A DNA stretch of 64,000 nucleotides from an uncultured Oscillospiraceae bacterium (GTDB taxonomy: Bacteria > Bacillota > Clostridia > Oscillospirales > Oscillospiraceae): NCBI GenBank assembly GCA_934591635.1, contig CAKTPI010000004.1:1-64000 (forward strand), in the 5' to 3' direction. The first letter of the stretch is position 1. Each line of letters starts with the position of its first letter. Position numbers and translations under genes: made by a program. Below, piece by piece: positions 17,461 to 25,905 of the stretch. Below the pieces are notes generated by a model. That model saw nothing but the letters and a program-made list of their open reading frames with translations, was not told the DNA's origin and did not search any database.

Positions 17461-18288
17461 TTATGCTTGAGATAGGCTTCGCAGCAGGGCAATTTCCTCT
17501 TGGTATCCGGGCAGCTCGTTGGGCGTCTCCAAAATCATCGGCTTGTCCCGAAGATCCGGATGGTTCACAATGTGCCGGAAGGTCTCCACGCCCAGGCTGC
17601 CGCAGCCGATGCATTCATGCCGGTCCTTGTGGCTGGCAAAGGGATTCTTGGAATCGTTCAAATGCAGGGCCCGAAGCCGTTTCAGGCCAATCACCCGGTC
17701 AAATTCCTGAAGGACGCCATCCAGATTCCCTACAATATCATATCCCGCGTCATACACATGACAGGTATCCAGGCACACGCCAACAGCATCCGAGCCCACA
17801 GCATCCAGGATTGCCCGCAGTTCCTCGAAACGTCCGCCGACCTCGCTGCCCTTTCCCGCCATGGTCTCCAGCAGCACCGTCACCGGATAGCCCGGCTCCA
17901 GTGCCCGGCGCAGCGCAGCGGCAATATCCGCAATGGCTGCCTCTGCCCCCCTGCCTGTGTGGCTGCCGGGATGAAAATTATAAAAATTACCAGGCAATGC
18001 CGCCATACGGCGCAGATCATCCAGCAGTACGTCTGCGGCAAAAGCCCGCGCCTCCGGATCCCCGGTACACAGATTCATGGTATAAGCGCCGTGCGCAACC
18101 AAAGGGCCAAAGGAATGGACGCTGAGCAGCGCCATCGCCCTCCGGGCATCCGCAGGATCCTCCTGCTTGGCGCGGCTGCCCCTTGGATTACGGGTAAAAT
18201 AAGCAAAGGTATCCGCCCCAATGGCACATGCTGTTTCGACCATGGCAGCGTAGCCTTTGGATGCGGACAGATGACATCCCAGATACAT
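17461..18288 (-). CDS. nfo: endonuclease IV (AP endonuclease)
   Basis: 275 residues from the ATG at 18288 with GGAGGAG upstream. The TIM-barrel zinc-ligand blocks of the Nfo family are present: GCHLSASKG, NFHPGSH, VLLETMAGKGSE, GVCLDTCHVYDAGYD, HLNDSKNPFASHKDRHECIG and the late LETP. It cuts abasic sites in base-excision repair and is often spore-associated in Firmicutes. It sits 14 bases before the FHA-RodA start and may be cotranscribed with it. Confidence 0.95.
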   Translation of the reverse strand: MYLGCHLSASKGYAAMVETACAIGADTFAYFTRNPRGSRAKQEDPADARRAMALLSVHSFGPLVAHGAYTMNLCTGDPEARAFAADVLLDDLRRMAALPGNFYNFHPGSHTGRGAEAAIADIAAALRRALEPGYPVTVLLETMAGKGSEVGGRFEELRAILDAVGSDAVGVCLDTCHVYDAGYDIVGNLDGVLQEFDRVIGLKRLRALHLNDSKNPFASHKDRHECIGCGSLGVETFRHIVNHPDLRDKPMILETPNELPGYQEEIALLRSLSQA

Positions 18289-18431
18289 GGGTCTTCTCCT
18301 CCCGGGTGATGTTTTCGTAATGCTATCACATTTGCGGCAAAAAATCAAATTTTCATTTTATTAAGGTGATTTCCAAAATATTGTTTTTGTGATAGAATAC
18401 AGAAGAAAAAGAATTCCGGGAGGGTACGGTC

Positions 18432-19409
18432 ATGCCGAAATCAGACAATCAGAAGCTGAAAATTTTATACATCTGGGATTATCTGCAAAAAAGCTCTCAC
18501 CCGGACAAGCCGGTGAGAGCGGGAGAACTGATTCAGATGCTGGATAGCCACGGCATTGCCTGTGACCGCAAAACGGTCTATTCGGACATTGCGGCCCTGC
18601 AGGATTTCGGCATTGACATTCTGTGCCAGCCAGGGCGCAACGGAGGCTATTATATTGCGTCCCAGAATTTTGAGCTGCCGGAGCTGAAACTGCTGATTGA
18701 TGCCGTCCAATCCAGCCGGTTCCTGACAGAGCGGAAGTCCCGGGCCCTGATTGAGAAGCTGTGCACCCTGTGCAGCACCCAGGATGCTAAGCTCATGCAG
18801 CGGGACGTGTATGTATCCGGCCGGGTCAAAAGCATGAACGAGACCATTTATTATGAAGTAGACGCCATCCAGGAGGCCATTGCACAGAATAAGCAGATCA
18901 CCTTCCGCTATTTCGACTGGGGGCTGAACGGCACCCGGGTATACCGGGACAAGCCCTATACCGCCAGCCCCTACGGCCTGTGTCAGGACAATGAGAATTG
19001 CTACCTGCTGGCCCTGTCCCCCCGCCACGGCATCACCAGCTATCGGGTAGACCGAATGAGCAGCATCACCCTGACGGAGGAAGCGCGAGTGCCCTGCCCG
19101 GAGCTTACCGGCCGAAATCTGACCCGCTACGCCGGACGGATGTTCCAGATGTTCTCCGGGGATACGGTCTCCGTCAAGCTCCGCTTCCGCCGGGAGCTAG
19201 CCAACGTGGTCATCGACCGTTTCGGCAAGGACACCATGCTCATTCCCGACGGGGACGACTGGTTCGTCTTTACAGTAGACGTGGCTGTCTCGCCCCTGTT
19301 TCTCAGCTGGGTCATGGGCTTTGGCAGCAAAGCGAGAATTCTCTACCCCCAGTCCGTTGCCGAACAGTGCAGGCAGCTGTGCCGTGAAATTCTGGCGCAG
19401 TACGAATAA
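18432..19409 (+). CDS. WYL-domain transcriptional regulator
   Basis: 325 residues. An N-terminal winged helix-turn-helix of the DeoR/HTH_11 type (residues 8-75, with DRKTVYSDIAALQDFG as recognition region and the GRNGGYYIA wing) is followed by a WYL domain, where CYLLALSPR stands for the WYL strand and SYRVDRM follows. A WCX-like C-terminal part ends the protein. These regulators bind nucleic acid or small ligands through WYL. Its promoter must lie in the 143 bases shared with the divergent nfo start. The stop is ten bases from the stop of the convergent lipoprotein gene. Confidence 0.88.
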   Translation: MPKSDNQKLKILYIWDYLQKSSHPDKPVRAGELIQMLDSHGIACDRKTVYSDIAALQDFGIDILCQPGRNGGYYIASQNFELPELKLLIDAVQSSRFLTERKSRALIEKLCTLCSTQDAKLMQRDVYVSGRVKSMNETIYYEVDAIQEAIAQNKQITFRYFDWGLNGTRVYRDKPYTASPYGLCQDNENCYLLALSPRHGITSYRVDRMSSITLTEEARVPCPELTGRNLTRYAGRMFQMFSGDTVSVKLRFRRELANVVIDRFGKDTMLIPDGDDWFVFTVDVAVSPLFLSWVMGFGSKARILYPQSVAEQCRQLCREILAQYE

Positions 19410-19419
19410 ACGCAGCCGA

Positions 19420-19908
19420 TCAATTCAGCTCAAAGGAGTTGAATACCTCGCTCCATACGATCTGACAGTCCGTCACATCCGCATCCTGTAGGGCAGACAG
19501 GCAGTAGTGGTAGGTTCCGTCATCGATAATGACCCCGCGGCCAATGCGGCCTCCCTCCTCTCCGGCAGCAGCCCAGGCAAATTCCCAACGCTTGGGATAC
19601 TCCGATCGAGTCTGCATAACTGTAATTTCGTCCTTACTGAAGCCGGTCAGCTTCCGGATGGTGGCATCCAGATCACCGCCGGCCATGGTCTGCACCTCAA
19701 CATCGTAGCTGTCCCCCAGATACAGACGTCCGGTGTCACTCTCCATGGCACACTCCAGCGCCTCCCCCGGCAGTTCCAGCCGAATTTCCCGGGGCGCGGC
19801 CAGCACCGGCGTTTCCGGAACATCCGCCACGGTCTCCGCCGTTTCCATTTGCCGGGCACAGCCGCACAGCAGCAGGGCCGCTGCCGCAATCATCCATACT
19901 TTTTTCAA
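19420..19908 (-). CDS. lipoprotein of unknown function
   Basis: 162 residues, starting at a TTG at 19908 with GGGAGGGG six bases upstream. The signal peptide ends in a lipobox (LLCGC), so the protein is anchored on the outer membrane face. The mature part has a Thr/Glu/Ala/Pro linker of about 25 residues and a compact domain of about 110 residues with two late cysteines. I do not recognise the domain. The start is only 25 bases from the start of the divergent DUF1294 gene, leaving no room for separate promoters between them. Confidence 0.75.
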   Translation of the reverse strand: MKKVWMIAAAALLLCGCARQMETAETVADVPETPVLAAPREIRLELPGEALECAMESDTGRLYLGDSYDVEVQTMAGGDLDATIRKLTGFSKDEITVMQTRSEYPKRWEFAWAAAGEEGGRIGRGVIIDDGTYHYCLSALQDADVTDCQIVWSEVFNSFELN

Positions 19909-19933
19909 AAGAACCCCTCCCGAAAGGATAATC

Positions 19934-20203
19934 ATGACAACGCTTCTTCTCTTTTATCTGCTGACAATCAATGCGGTTGGCTTTCTGATTATGCTTGCCG
20001 ACAAGGAAAAAGCCAAGCGTCACCTCTGGCGCATTCCCGAGGCCACCCTTCTTACCTGCGCCCTGCTGGGCGGCAGCGCAGGGGCCTATCTGGGTATGCG
20101 GGTGTTTCATCATAAAACCAGAAAGCCAAAGTTCTATATTGGCATTCCCCTGATTTTCTGTCTCCAGTTGGCCATCGGCATCTTCCTATTGTACCAGTTC
20201 TGA
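19934..20203 (+). CDS. DUF1294 family membrane protein
   Basis: 89 residues with three membrane helices. The conserved core (MLADKEKAKRHLWRIPEATL, then the glycine-rich GGSAGAYLGM and FHHKTRKPKF) matches the DUF1294 family, whose function is unknown. I start it at the ATG at 19934 with GAAAGGA upstream; longer in-frame starts run back through the opposite lipoprotein gene. A strong terminator follows. Confidence 0.85.
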   Translation: MTTLLLFYLLTINAVGFLIMLADKEKAKRHLWRIPEATLLTCALLGGSAGAYLGMRVFHHKTRKPKFYIGIPLIFCLQLAIGIFLLYQF

Positions 20204-20215
20204 TTCCGGTGAAAC

Positions 20216-20255
20216 GCAAAAGTCCCCTGGTTCATTCGAACCAGGGGGTTTTTTA
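20216..20255. terminator. terminator after the DUF1294 gene
   Basis: CCCCTGGTTC (20224-20233) pairs with GAACCAGGGG (20238-20247), followed by GTTTTTT. An A run on the other side makes it usable by the convergent mini-lipoprotein gene. Confidence 0.85.
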
Positions 20256-20269
20256 TGGATACCAGTCAA

Positions 20270-20437
20270 TTAGCCTTCCGTGGCAGCTTCAGTAGCTTCC
20301 TCGGTAGCTGCCTCAGTTACAGCTTCCGTAACCTCTTCTGTAGCAGGCTCGGTGGTTTCGTCGGCTTTCTTTTCGCCGCAGGCAGCCAGGGCCAGCACCA
20401 TCACGGCAGCCAGCAGAACAGTCAGAATCTTCTTCAT
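20270..20437 (-). CDS. mini-lipoprotein: signal peptide plus TE/AT linker only (55 residues)
   Basis: The frame reads MKKILTVLLAAVMVLALAACGEKK, then only repeats of the kind TEAATEEATEAATEG. The lipobox (LAAC) predicts a lipid-anchored mature peptide of 36 residues with no folded domain. AAGGAG precedes the ATG and a promoter lies at 20489-20516. The same kind of linker links the lipid anchor to the binding domain in the lysine-binding lipoprotein at 58377-59348. It could be the remnant of a binding protein that lost its domain, or a real surface peptide. It is divergent from the Pho-controlled cotransporter. Confidence 0.7.
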   Translation of the reverse strand: MKKILTVLLAAVMVLALAACGEKKADETTEPATEEVTEAVTEAATEEATEAATEG

Positions 20438-20488
20438 TGTTCTTCTCCTTCTTCACACTTTAAATTTGAGGTTTTCCTCTGGAGCTAC

Positions 20489-20516
20489 ATTATAGCACCT
20501 CCCTCAATAAAATCAA
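20489..20516 (-). promoter_or_regulatory. promoter of the mini-lipoprotein gene
   Basis: Minus strand: TTGATT at 20516-20511, 16 bases, TATAAT at 20494-20489. The Pho-box cluster starts 26 bases further upstream. Confidence 0.65.
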
Positions 20517-20541
20517 GCAAATTTTGTCATTTCATACATTT

Positions 20542-20613
20542 TTTACATTTGCTCTCACTTTACATGTTCTTTACAAAAGCCGGGTAGCAGATTTTACATT
20601 GTAAGATTATGAT
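20542..20613 (+). promoter_or_regulatory. Pho-box repeats and promoter of the Na/Pi cotransporter
   Basis: TTTACA occurs at 20542, 20559, 20570 and 20593. The last one ends nine bases before TATGAT (20608-20613), and there is no normal -35 box. Repeats of about 11 bases ending just upstream of the -10 are the layout of PhoB/PhoP-activated promoters. The last three repeats have the same spacing upstream of pstS. Confidence 0.75.
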
Positions 20614-20656
20614 GAAATCAGGATCGGATAGACTGGATAGAAAGGACTTTAGAAAG

Positions 20657-22411
20657 ATGGATTTGTTTCAAGCATTGAATTTAATTGGGGGACTGAGTCT
20701 GTTCCTCTTCGGCATGACTGTCATGGGGCAGGCTTTGGAACGCAGAGCCGGAAGTGAGCTGCGCAACCTGCTCTCCAAAATTACCACTAACAAATATATC
20801 GGCCTGCTTACAGGGCTGGTCGTCACCGCTGTCATTCAAAGCTCCTCCGCTACCACGGTCATGGTGGTCGGCTTTGTCAACTCCGGCTTAATGACCCTGC
20901 GGCAGGCCATTCATATGATTATGGGTGCCAATATCGGCACCACAGTCACTGCCTGGGTTCTGAGCCTGGCAGGTATTTCCAGCAGCAATTTCTGGATCCG
21001 CTTGCTGAAGCCCTCTTCCTTTACCCCTGTTCTGGCGCTCATCGGCATCGTCAAATATATGTTCTGCAAGGACGACCGGAAGAAGGACACCGGACTGATC
21101 CTGCTGGGTTTTGCCACCCTGATGTATGGCATGGAGTCCATGTCCGCTGCCGTCTCCGGTCTGCGGGATGTGCCGGGGTTCCAGCAAATGTTCCTGATGT
21201 TCCAGAATCCCGTAGTGGGTGTCCTGGCCGGTGCAGCGCTGACCGCGATTATCCAGTCCAGCTCTGCCTCCGTCGGTATTTTGCAGGCCCTGGCCGCCAC
21301 CGGTCAGGTGACCTACGGCGCAGCCGTACCCATTATCATGGGCCAGAACATCGGTACCTGCATCACTGCCATTCTCTCCAGCATCGGCGCCAACAAGAAC
21401 GCCAAGCGGGCTGCCCTGGTGCACCTGAGCTTTAACGTCATCGGCACCGCTGTGTGGCTATGCGTGTTCTGCCTGGTAAAGGCACTGTTTGCCCCTGCCC
21501 TGCTGAACGAAAGTGCCAGCCTGATGGGCATTGCCGTTGCCCACTCCCTGTTCAACATCCTGTGCACCCTCCTGATGCTGCCCCTCTCCAATCAGCTGGA
21601 AAAGCTGGTGCGCACTTTGGTGCCCGACGGCAAGCAGCCGGAGGTTGCCAGTGAATTGGACGAGCGTCTGCTCGCTACCCCTCCGGTTGCCCTGGAGCGC
21701 TGCAAGAAGGTAGCCGCTGAAATGGCAAACAGCTCTGTAACCGCCTTGGAGGACGGCATCACCGCTCTGACAAACTACACCACAGAATTGGCAAAGCAGG
21801 TGCGCACTGCTGAGGATCAGACGGATCACTTTGAAGACATTCTGGGCACGTACCTGGTAAAGCTCAGTACCCGGCGGATCAGCGCGGCCGACAGCAACGA
21901 GGCTGCCCGGCTGCTGAAGATCATCGGCGACTTTGAGCGGATTGCCGACCATGCCGTCAATCTGGTGCAGTCTGCCGAGGAACTGCGAAGCAAAAAAATG
22001 GTGCTCTCTGCCAAGGCGATGGCGGAATTGGCCGTCCTGACCCGGGCTGTGGACGAAATTCTGCATCTGTCCCTGGATGCTTTTCTGAAGGATGACTATC
22101 AGGCTGCCGGTATGGTTGAGCCGCTGGAGCAGGTGATCGACGGTCTGAAGGAGCAGCTGCGCACCGATCACATTCTTCGGCTGCAAAAGGAGCAGTGCAG
22201 CATTGAAGCCGGTTTTGTCTGGTCGGATGTGCTCACGGATCTGGAGCGGGTGTCGGATCACTGCTCCAACATTGCCGGATGCGTCATGGATATGCACGAG
22301 GGCAAGCTCAGCCTGCACGAATCTCTCCGGGCTGTCAAAGAGGATCGGGAAAAATTTACCGACCGCTATGAGCACTACCGCCAAAAATACGCTCTGCCGG
22401 AAAACACCTGA
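20657..22411 (+). CDS. Na+/phosphate cotransporter with PhoU-like C-terminal domain
   Basis: 584 residues. The two QSSSA-type repeats that define the Na/Pi-II family are present (IQSSSATTVMVVGFVNSG and IQSSSASVGILQAL), each in a half of the membrane domain (residues 1-330). The C-terminal 230 residues are helical and resemble PhoU. I start at the ATG at 20657 because the predicted transcript begins near 20620, which excludes the ATG at 20609. The family imports phosphate with sodium. Its operator matches that of the pst operon immediately downstream, so both systems should respond to phosphate shortage through the PhoB-PhoR encoded nearby. Confidence 0.92.
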   Translation: MDLFQALNLIGGLSLFLFGMTVMGQALERRAGSELRNLLSKITTNKYIGLLTGLVVTAVIQSSSATTVMVVGFVNSGLMTLRQAIHMIMGANIGTTVTAWVLSLAGISSSNFWIRLLKPSSFTPVLALIGIVKYMFCKDDRKKDTGLILLGFATLMYGMESMSAAVSGLRDVPGFQQMFLMFQNPVVGVLAGAALTAIIQSSSASVGILQALAATGQVTYGAAVPIIMGQNIGTCITAILSSIGANKNAKRAALVHLSFNVIGTAVWLCVFCLVKALFAPALLNESASLMGIAVAHSLFNILCTLLMLPLSNQLEKLVRTLVPDGKQPEVASELDERLLATPPVALERCKKVAAEMANSSVTALEDGITALTNYTTELAKQVRTAEDQTDHFEDILGTYLVKLSTRRISAADSNEAARLLKIIGDFERIADHAVNLVQSAEELRSKKMVLSAKAMAELAVLTRAVDEILHLSLDAFLKDDYQAAGMVEPLEQVIDGLKEQLRTDHILRLQKEQCSIEAGFVWSDVLTDLERVSDHCSNIAGCVMDMHEGKLSLHESLRAVKEDREKFTDRYEHYRQKYALPENT

Positions 22412-22416
22412 TTCGT

Positions 22417-22492
22417 TTTACAAATATTTTTTCTCTCTTTACGGGACTCTTACAAATCCCCGGTAGTAGACTTTACAACCGACTGGTATGAT
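22417..22492 (+). promoter_or_regulatory. Pho-box repeats and promoter of the pst-pho operon
   Basis: TTTACA at 22417, TTTACG at 22438, CTTACA at 22449, TTTACA at 22472, then nine bases and TATGAT at 22487-22492. The last three repeats are spaced 11 and 23 bases, exactly as at 20559-20593, with GGTAG at the same place between them. Confidence 0.8.
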
Positions 22493-22569
22493 GTGTTTGT
22501 GGTTAAGGGAAAGGTCCCTGCCACGAAATAAAAAAGAAGGATACATTGAATTCAGGAGGTAAATGAACA

Positions 22570-23400
22570 ATGAAAAAGATTATTTGTATGGCTCTGGCTG
22601 CCGTTCTGGTGTTGAGCCTCAGCGTGGGTGCCAACGCCGCCAAGCTCAGCGGCAATGTTTCTACCAATGGCTCCACTTCTATGGAGAAGGTCATCGGCAT
22701 TCTCTCCGAGCAGTTTATGGAAGACAACAGCGATGTGACCATCACCTATGATGCCACCGGTTCCGGCACCGGCATTGAAGCCGTTCCCAACGGAACCTGC
22801 GACATTGGCCTTTCTTCCCGTGCTCTGAAGGATGTAGAGACGGAGAAGGGCCTGGTTGCCACCACTGTTGCGCTGGACGGCATCGCCATCATCGTCAATG
22901 CCGATTGCCCCGTGGATGACCTGACTGTGGAGCAGATTGCAGACATCTTCACCGGCAAGATCACTTCCTGGGAGGATTTCGGCGGCAAGGGTGACATCGC
23001 CTGCATTGGCCGCGAGGCTGGCTCCGGTACCCGCGACGGCTTTGAATCCATCACAGACACCAAGGATGCCTGCGTTCTGGCGCAGGAGCTGACCTCCACC
23101 GGCGCCGTCATCGCCGCCGTCAAGAGCAGCGCAAACGCCATCGGCTACGCTTCCCTCTCCGCAGTAGAAGGTCAGGAGGGCATCAAGGTTCTGACTGTAA
23201 ACGGTGTGGAGTGCACCGCTGAGAATGTCCTGAACGGCACCTATGTTGTGCAGCGTCCCTTCAATCTGGTGACCATGGACGGTGTGGAGCTGAGTGAGGC
23301 AGCAAAGGCTTTCTTCGACTACATGGTGTCCGCCGATGCCGCTGACCTGATCACCAAGGCTGGTGCGGTTCCTGTGGCACAGGTTGAAGCCGAAAAGTAA
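22570..23400 (+). CDS. pstS: phosphate ABC transporter substrate-binding protein PstS
   Basis: 276 residues. After a signal peptide cut at about ANA-AK comes the phosphate-binding fold with TNGSTSMEKVIG, ATGSGTGIEAV, and GREAGSGTRDGFE, which make the phosphate site. There is no lipobox cysteine, so by sequence it is a secreted rather than lipid-anchored protein, unusual for a Gram-positive. AGGAGG stands nine bases before the ATG. It is the first gene of pstSCAB-phoU-phoBR, behind a Pho operator. Confidence 0.95.
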   Translation: MKKIICMALAAVLVLSLSVGANAAKLSGNVSTNGSTSMEKVIGILSEQFMEDNSDVTITYDATGSGTGIEAVPNGTCDIGLSSRALKDVETEKGLVATTVALDGIAIIVNADCPVDDLTVEQIADIFTGKITSWEDFGGKGDIACIGREAGSGTRDGFESITDTKDACVLAQELTSTGAVIAAVKSSANAIGYASLSAVEGQEGIKVLTVNGVECTAENVLNGTYVVQRPFNLVTMDGVELSEAAKAFFDYMVSADAADLITKAGAVPVAQVEAEK

Positions 23401-23406
23401 TAACAT

Positions 23407-24291
23407 ATGAAACAAAAGACGGCAAAGCAAGCCGCCGGGGAGAACAGCATGAATGTGCTGTTCTTCCTTTGCGGTATTATCACAGTTGGGTTTGTACTGT
23501 GCATTTGTATTTATTTGATTCTCTCCGGCGTGCCTGCTATTGGGAAAATCGGATTTGCTGACTTCTTCCTGGGAAAAATCTGGAAGCCGACCGCCACCAC
23601 CGTAGAACCGAGCTATGGCATCCTCCCCTTCATCCTCACCAGTATCTGCGGCACAGCCGGGGCGGTGCTGCTGGGCGTGCCCATTGGGCTGCTCACCGCT
23701 GTGTTTCTGGCAAAGGTAGCACCCCCCAAGCTGGCTGGCCTGATCCGTGGGGCGGTACAGCTGCTGGCCGGCATTCCGTCCGTAGTGTACGGCCTGGTTG
23801 GCATGATCGTGTTGGTGCCTGCCATTCAGCGTCTCTTCGGCCTCTCCTCCGGTGCTACCATGCTGGCTGCCATCATTGTGCTGGCAATCATGATTCTGCC
23901 CTCCATCATCAATGTTTCGGAGACAGCCCTGCGGGCAGTACCCCGGGAATACGAGGATGCCTCCCTGGCTTTGGGCGCCACCGACCTGGAAACCTATTTC
24001 CGGGTCACCGTTCCTGCCGCCAAGAGCGGCATTGCAACCGCCATTGTGCTGGGCGTGGGCCGTGCCATTGGCGAGGCCATGGCCATCATCATGGTCTCCG
24101 GCAATGTGCCGAACATGCCCCGCCTGCTGGGTCCGGTGCGGTTTATGACCACTGCCATTGCCTCGGAAATGTCCTATGCCCCGGTGGGATCTCTACAGCG
24201 GGAGGCCCTGTTCTCCATCGGTCTGGTGCTGTTCTTATTTATCATGATGATCAACGTCTTCCTGAACGTGGTCATTAAAAAGGAGCGCTGA
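23407..24291 (+). CDS. pstC: phosphate ABC transporter permease PstC
   Basis: 294 residues, six helices, with the PstC block AGIPSVVYGLVGMIVLVP and the EAA loop (ALGATDLETYFRVTVPAAKSG). The ATG at 23407 has a poor ribosome site; an in-frame ATG at 23449 has GGGGAG six bases upstream and may be the real start, giving 280 residues. It forms the phosphate channel with PstA. Confidence 0.94.
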   Translation: MKQKTAKQAAGENSMNVLFFLCGIITVGFVLCICIYLILSGVPAIGKIGFADFFLGKIWKPTATTVEPSYGILPFILTSICGTAGAVLLGVPIGLLTAVFLAKVAPPKLAGLIRGAVQLLAGIPSVVYGLVGMIVLVPAIQRLFGLSSGATMLAAIIVLAIMILPSIINVSETALRAVPREYEDASLALGATDLETYFRVTVPAAKSGIATAIVLGVGRAIGEAMAIIMVSGNVPNMPRLLGPVRFMTTAIASEMSYAPVGSLQREALFSIGLVLFLFIMMINVFLNVVIKKER

Positions 24292-24293
24292 AT

Positions 24294-25139
24294 ATGACCT
24301 TTGCGCAAAGAAGAAAGCTCTGGAATCGCGCCGTTAAGGCCGCCGTGTACGCCGCTTCCCTCCTGACGGCGGCGCTCCTTGTCGGCCTGATTGGTTATAT
24401 TGTCTATCGCGGCGCGCCCCATTTGAGCTGGCAGCTGGTCAGCACCCAAACCAGCTACATCCGGGACACCATCGGCATTCTGCCGAACCTGGTCAATACC
24501 CTCTATATCATCATCGTTGCCATGGTAATTGCCCTGCCCTTAGGCGTGGGCGCGGCTATTTATCTGACAGAGTACGCCACCAACCGCCGCTTGGCCCAAA
24601 TCATTGAATTTGCCGCGGAAACCCTCACCGGCATCCCCTCCATTTTGTTTGGCCTGGTGGGCATGCTGCTGTTCGTGCAGCGGATGGGGCTGGGGGCCGG
24701 CATTCTGGCCGGCGGTCTGACCCTGGTGATGATGATTCTCCCCACCATCGTCCGTACCACCCAGGAGAGCCTCAAAACCGTGCCCCAATCCTACCGGGAG
24801 GGAGCCATGGCGCTGGGAGCCGGAAAATGGCGAACCATCCGTACCGTGGTGCTGCCCAGTGCCGTGGACGGCATCGTCACCGGCTGTATCTTAGCCATTG
24901 GGCGCATTACCGGCGAGTCCGCCGCCTTGCTGTTCACCGCCGGCTTTGGTCTGAAGCTGAACAGCTTCGTCAAAGCCCTGAAATCCTCCTCTGCCACGCT
25001 GACCGTGGCCCTGTATGTATACGCCAGTGAGCAGGGAAAAATTGACGTGGCCTTTGCCATCGCCCTGATTCTGCTGGCTCTGACCCTGGTCATCAACCTG
25101 GGCGCAAACTACGCCGGTAAAAAACTGCGGCGGAACTAA
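24294..25139 (+). CDS. pstA: phosphate ABC transporter permease PstA
   Basis: 281 residues, six helices. TGIPSILFGLVGMLLFV and the EAA-type loop (MALGAGKWRTIRTVVLPSAVDG) match PstA. It starts two bases after pstC, so the two permeases are translated together. Confidence 0.95.
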   Translation: MTFAQRRKLWNRAVKAAVYAASLLTAALLVGLIGYIVYRGAPHLSWQLVSTQTSYIRDTIGILPNLVNTLYIIIVAMVIALPLGVGAAIYLTEYATNRRLAQIIEFAAETLTGIPSILFGLVGMLLFVQRMGLGAGILAGGLTLVMMILPTIVRTTQESLKTVPQSYREGAMALGAGKWRTIRTVVLPSAVDGIVTGCILAIGRITGESAALLFTAGFGLKLNSFVKALKSSSATLTVALYVYASEQGKIDVAFAIALILLALTLVINLGANYAGKKLRRN

Positions 25140-25149
25140 GGAGTAACCC

Positions 25150-25905
25150 ATGGATTCCATTATTGAAACGAAAGATTTGAAGCTGTGGTACGGGGAAAAG
25201 CAAGCCCTCCACGGCATTGATATCGCCATTCCCAAAAACGAAATCACCGCCCTTATTGGCCCCTCCGGCTGCGGCAAATCCACCTTCCTGAAAACCCTGA
25301 ACCGGATGCAGGATCTGGTGCCCGGAGTCAAAATTACCGGGCAGGTACTTTATGAAGGCCAGAACATCTATGATCCTCAGGTGGACGTGACCTGGCTGCG
25401 CAGCCGCATCGGCATGGTGTTCCAGAAGGCCAACCCCTTCCCCATGAGCATTTACGATAATATTGCCTATGGCCCCCGCACCCACGGTATCCGCAGCAAA
25501 GCAAAGCTGGACGAAATTGTGGAGCGCTCCGCTCGCAACGCTGCCATTTGGGACGAAGTAAAGGACCGGCTGAAGTCCTCTGCCCTGGGGCTCTCCGGCG
25601 GGCAGCAGCAGCGGCTGTGCATTGCCCGGGCTCTGGCCGTGGAGCCGGAGGTGCTGCTGATGGATGAGTCCACCTCCGCGCTGGATCCCATTTCCACCGG
25701 CAAGATTGAGGATTTGGCCCTGCAATTAAAGGAAAAATACAGCGTCATCATGGTAACTCACAACATGCAGCAGGCCGCGCGAATCTCAGACAACTGCGCG
25801 TTTTTCCTGCTGGGAGAGCTGGTAGAGTTTGACAAAACCGACCGGCTCTTCTCCGACCCCCGGGACAAGCGAACCGAGGACTACATCACAGGGAGGTTTG
25901 GATAA
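25150..25905 (+). CDS. pstB: phosphate ABC transporter ATPase PstB
   Basis: 251 residues, standard PstB length. Walker A is GPSGCGKST, the Q-loop is [17 protein letters not shown], the signature is [15 protein letters not shown], and Walker B is [13 protein letters not shown], where Ser replaces the usual Pro of DEP; this is the PstB hallmark. It drives phosphate import through PstCA. Its stop overlaps the phoU start by one base. Confidence 0.96.
   Translation: MDSIIETKDLKLWYGEKQALHGIDIAIPKNEITALIGPSGCGKSTFLKTLNRMQDLVPGVKITGQVLYEGQNIYDPQVDVTWLRSRIGMVFQKANPFPMSIYDNIAYGPRTHGIRSKAKLDEIVERSARNAAIWDEVKDRLKSSALGLSGGQQQRLCIARALAVEPEVLLMDESTSALDPISTGKIEDLALQLKEKYSVIMVTHNMQQAARISDNCAFFLLGELVEFDKTDRLFSDPRDKRTEDYITGRFG

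Noticed and set aside
20255-20587. Plus-strand frames of 71-110 residues over the mini-lipoprotein
   Set aside because: They are reverse complements of the TE-repeat coding and the Pho promoter; no ribosome site and an implausible Ser-rich composition.
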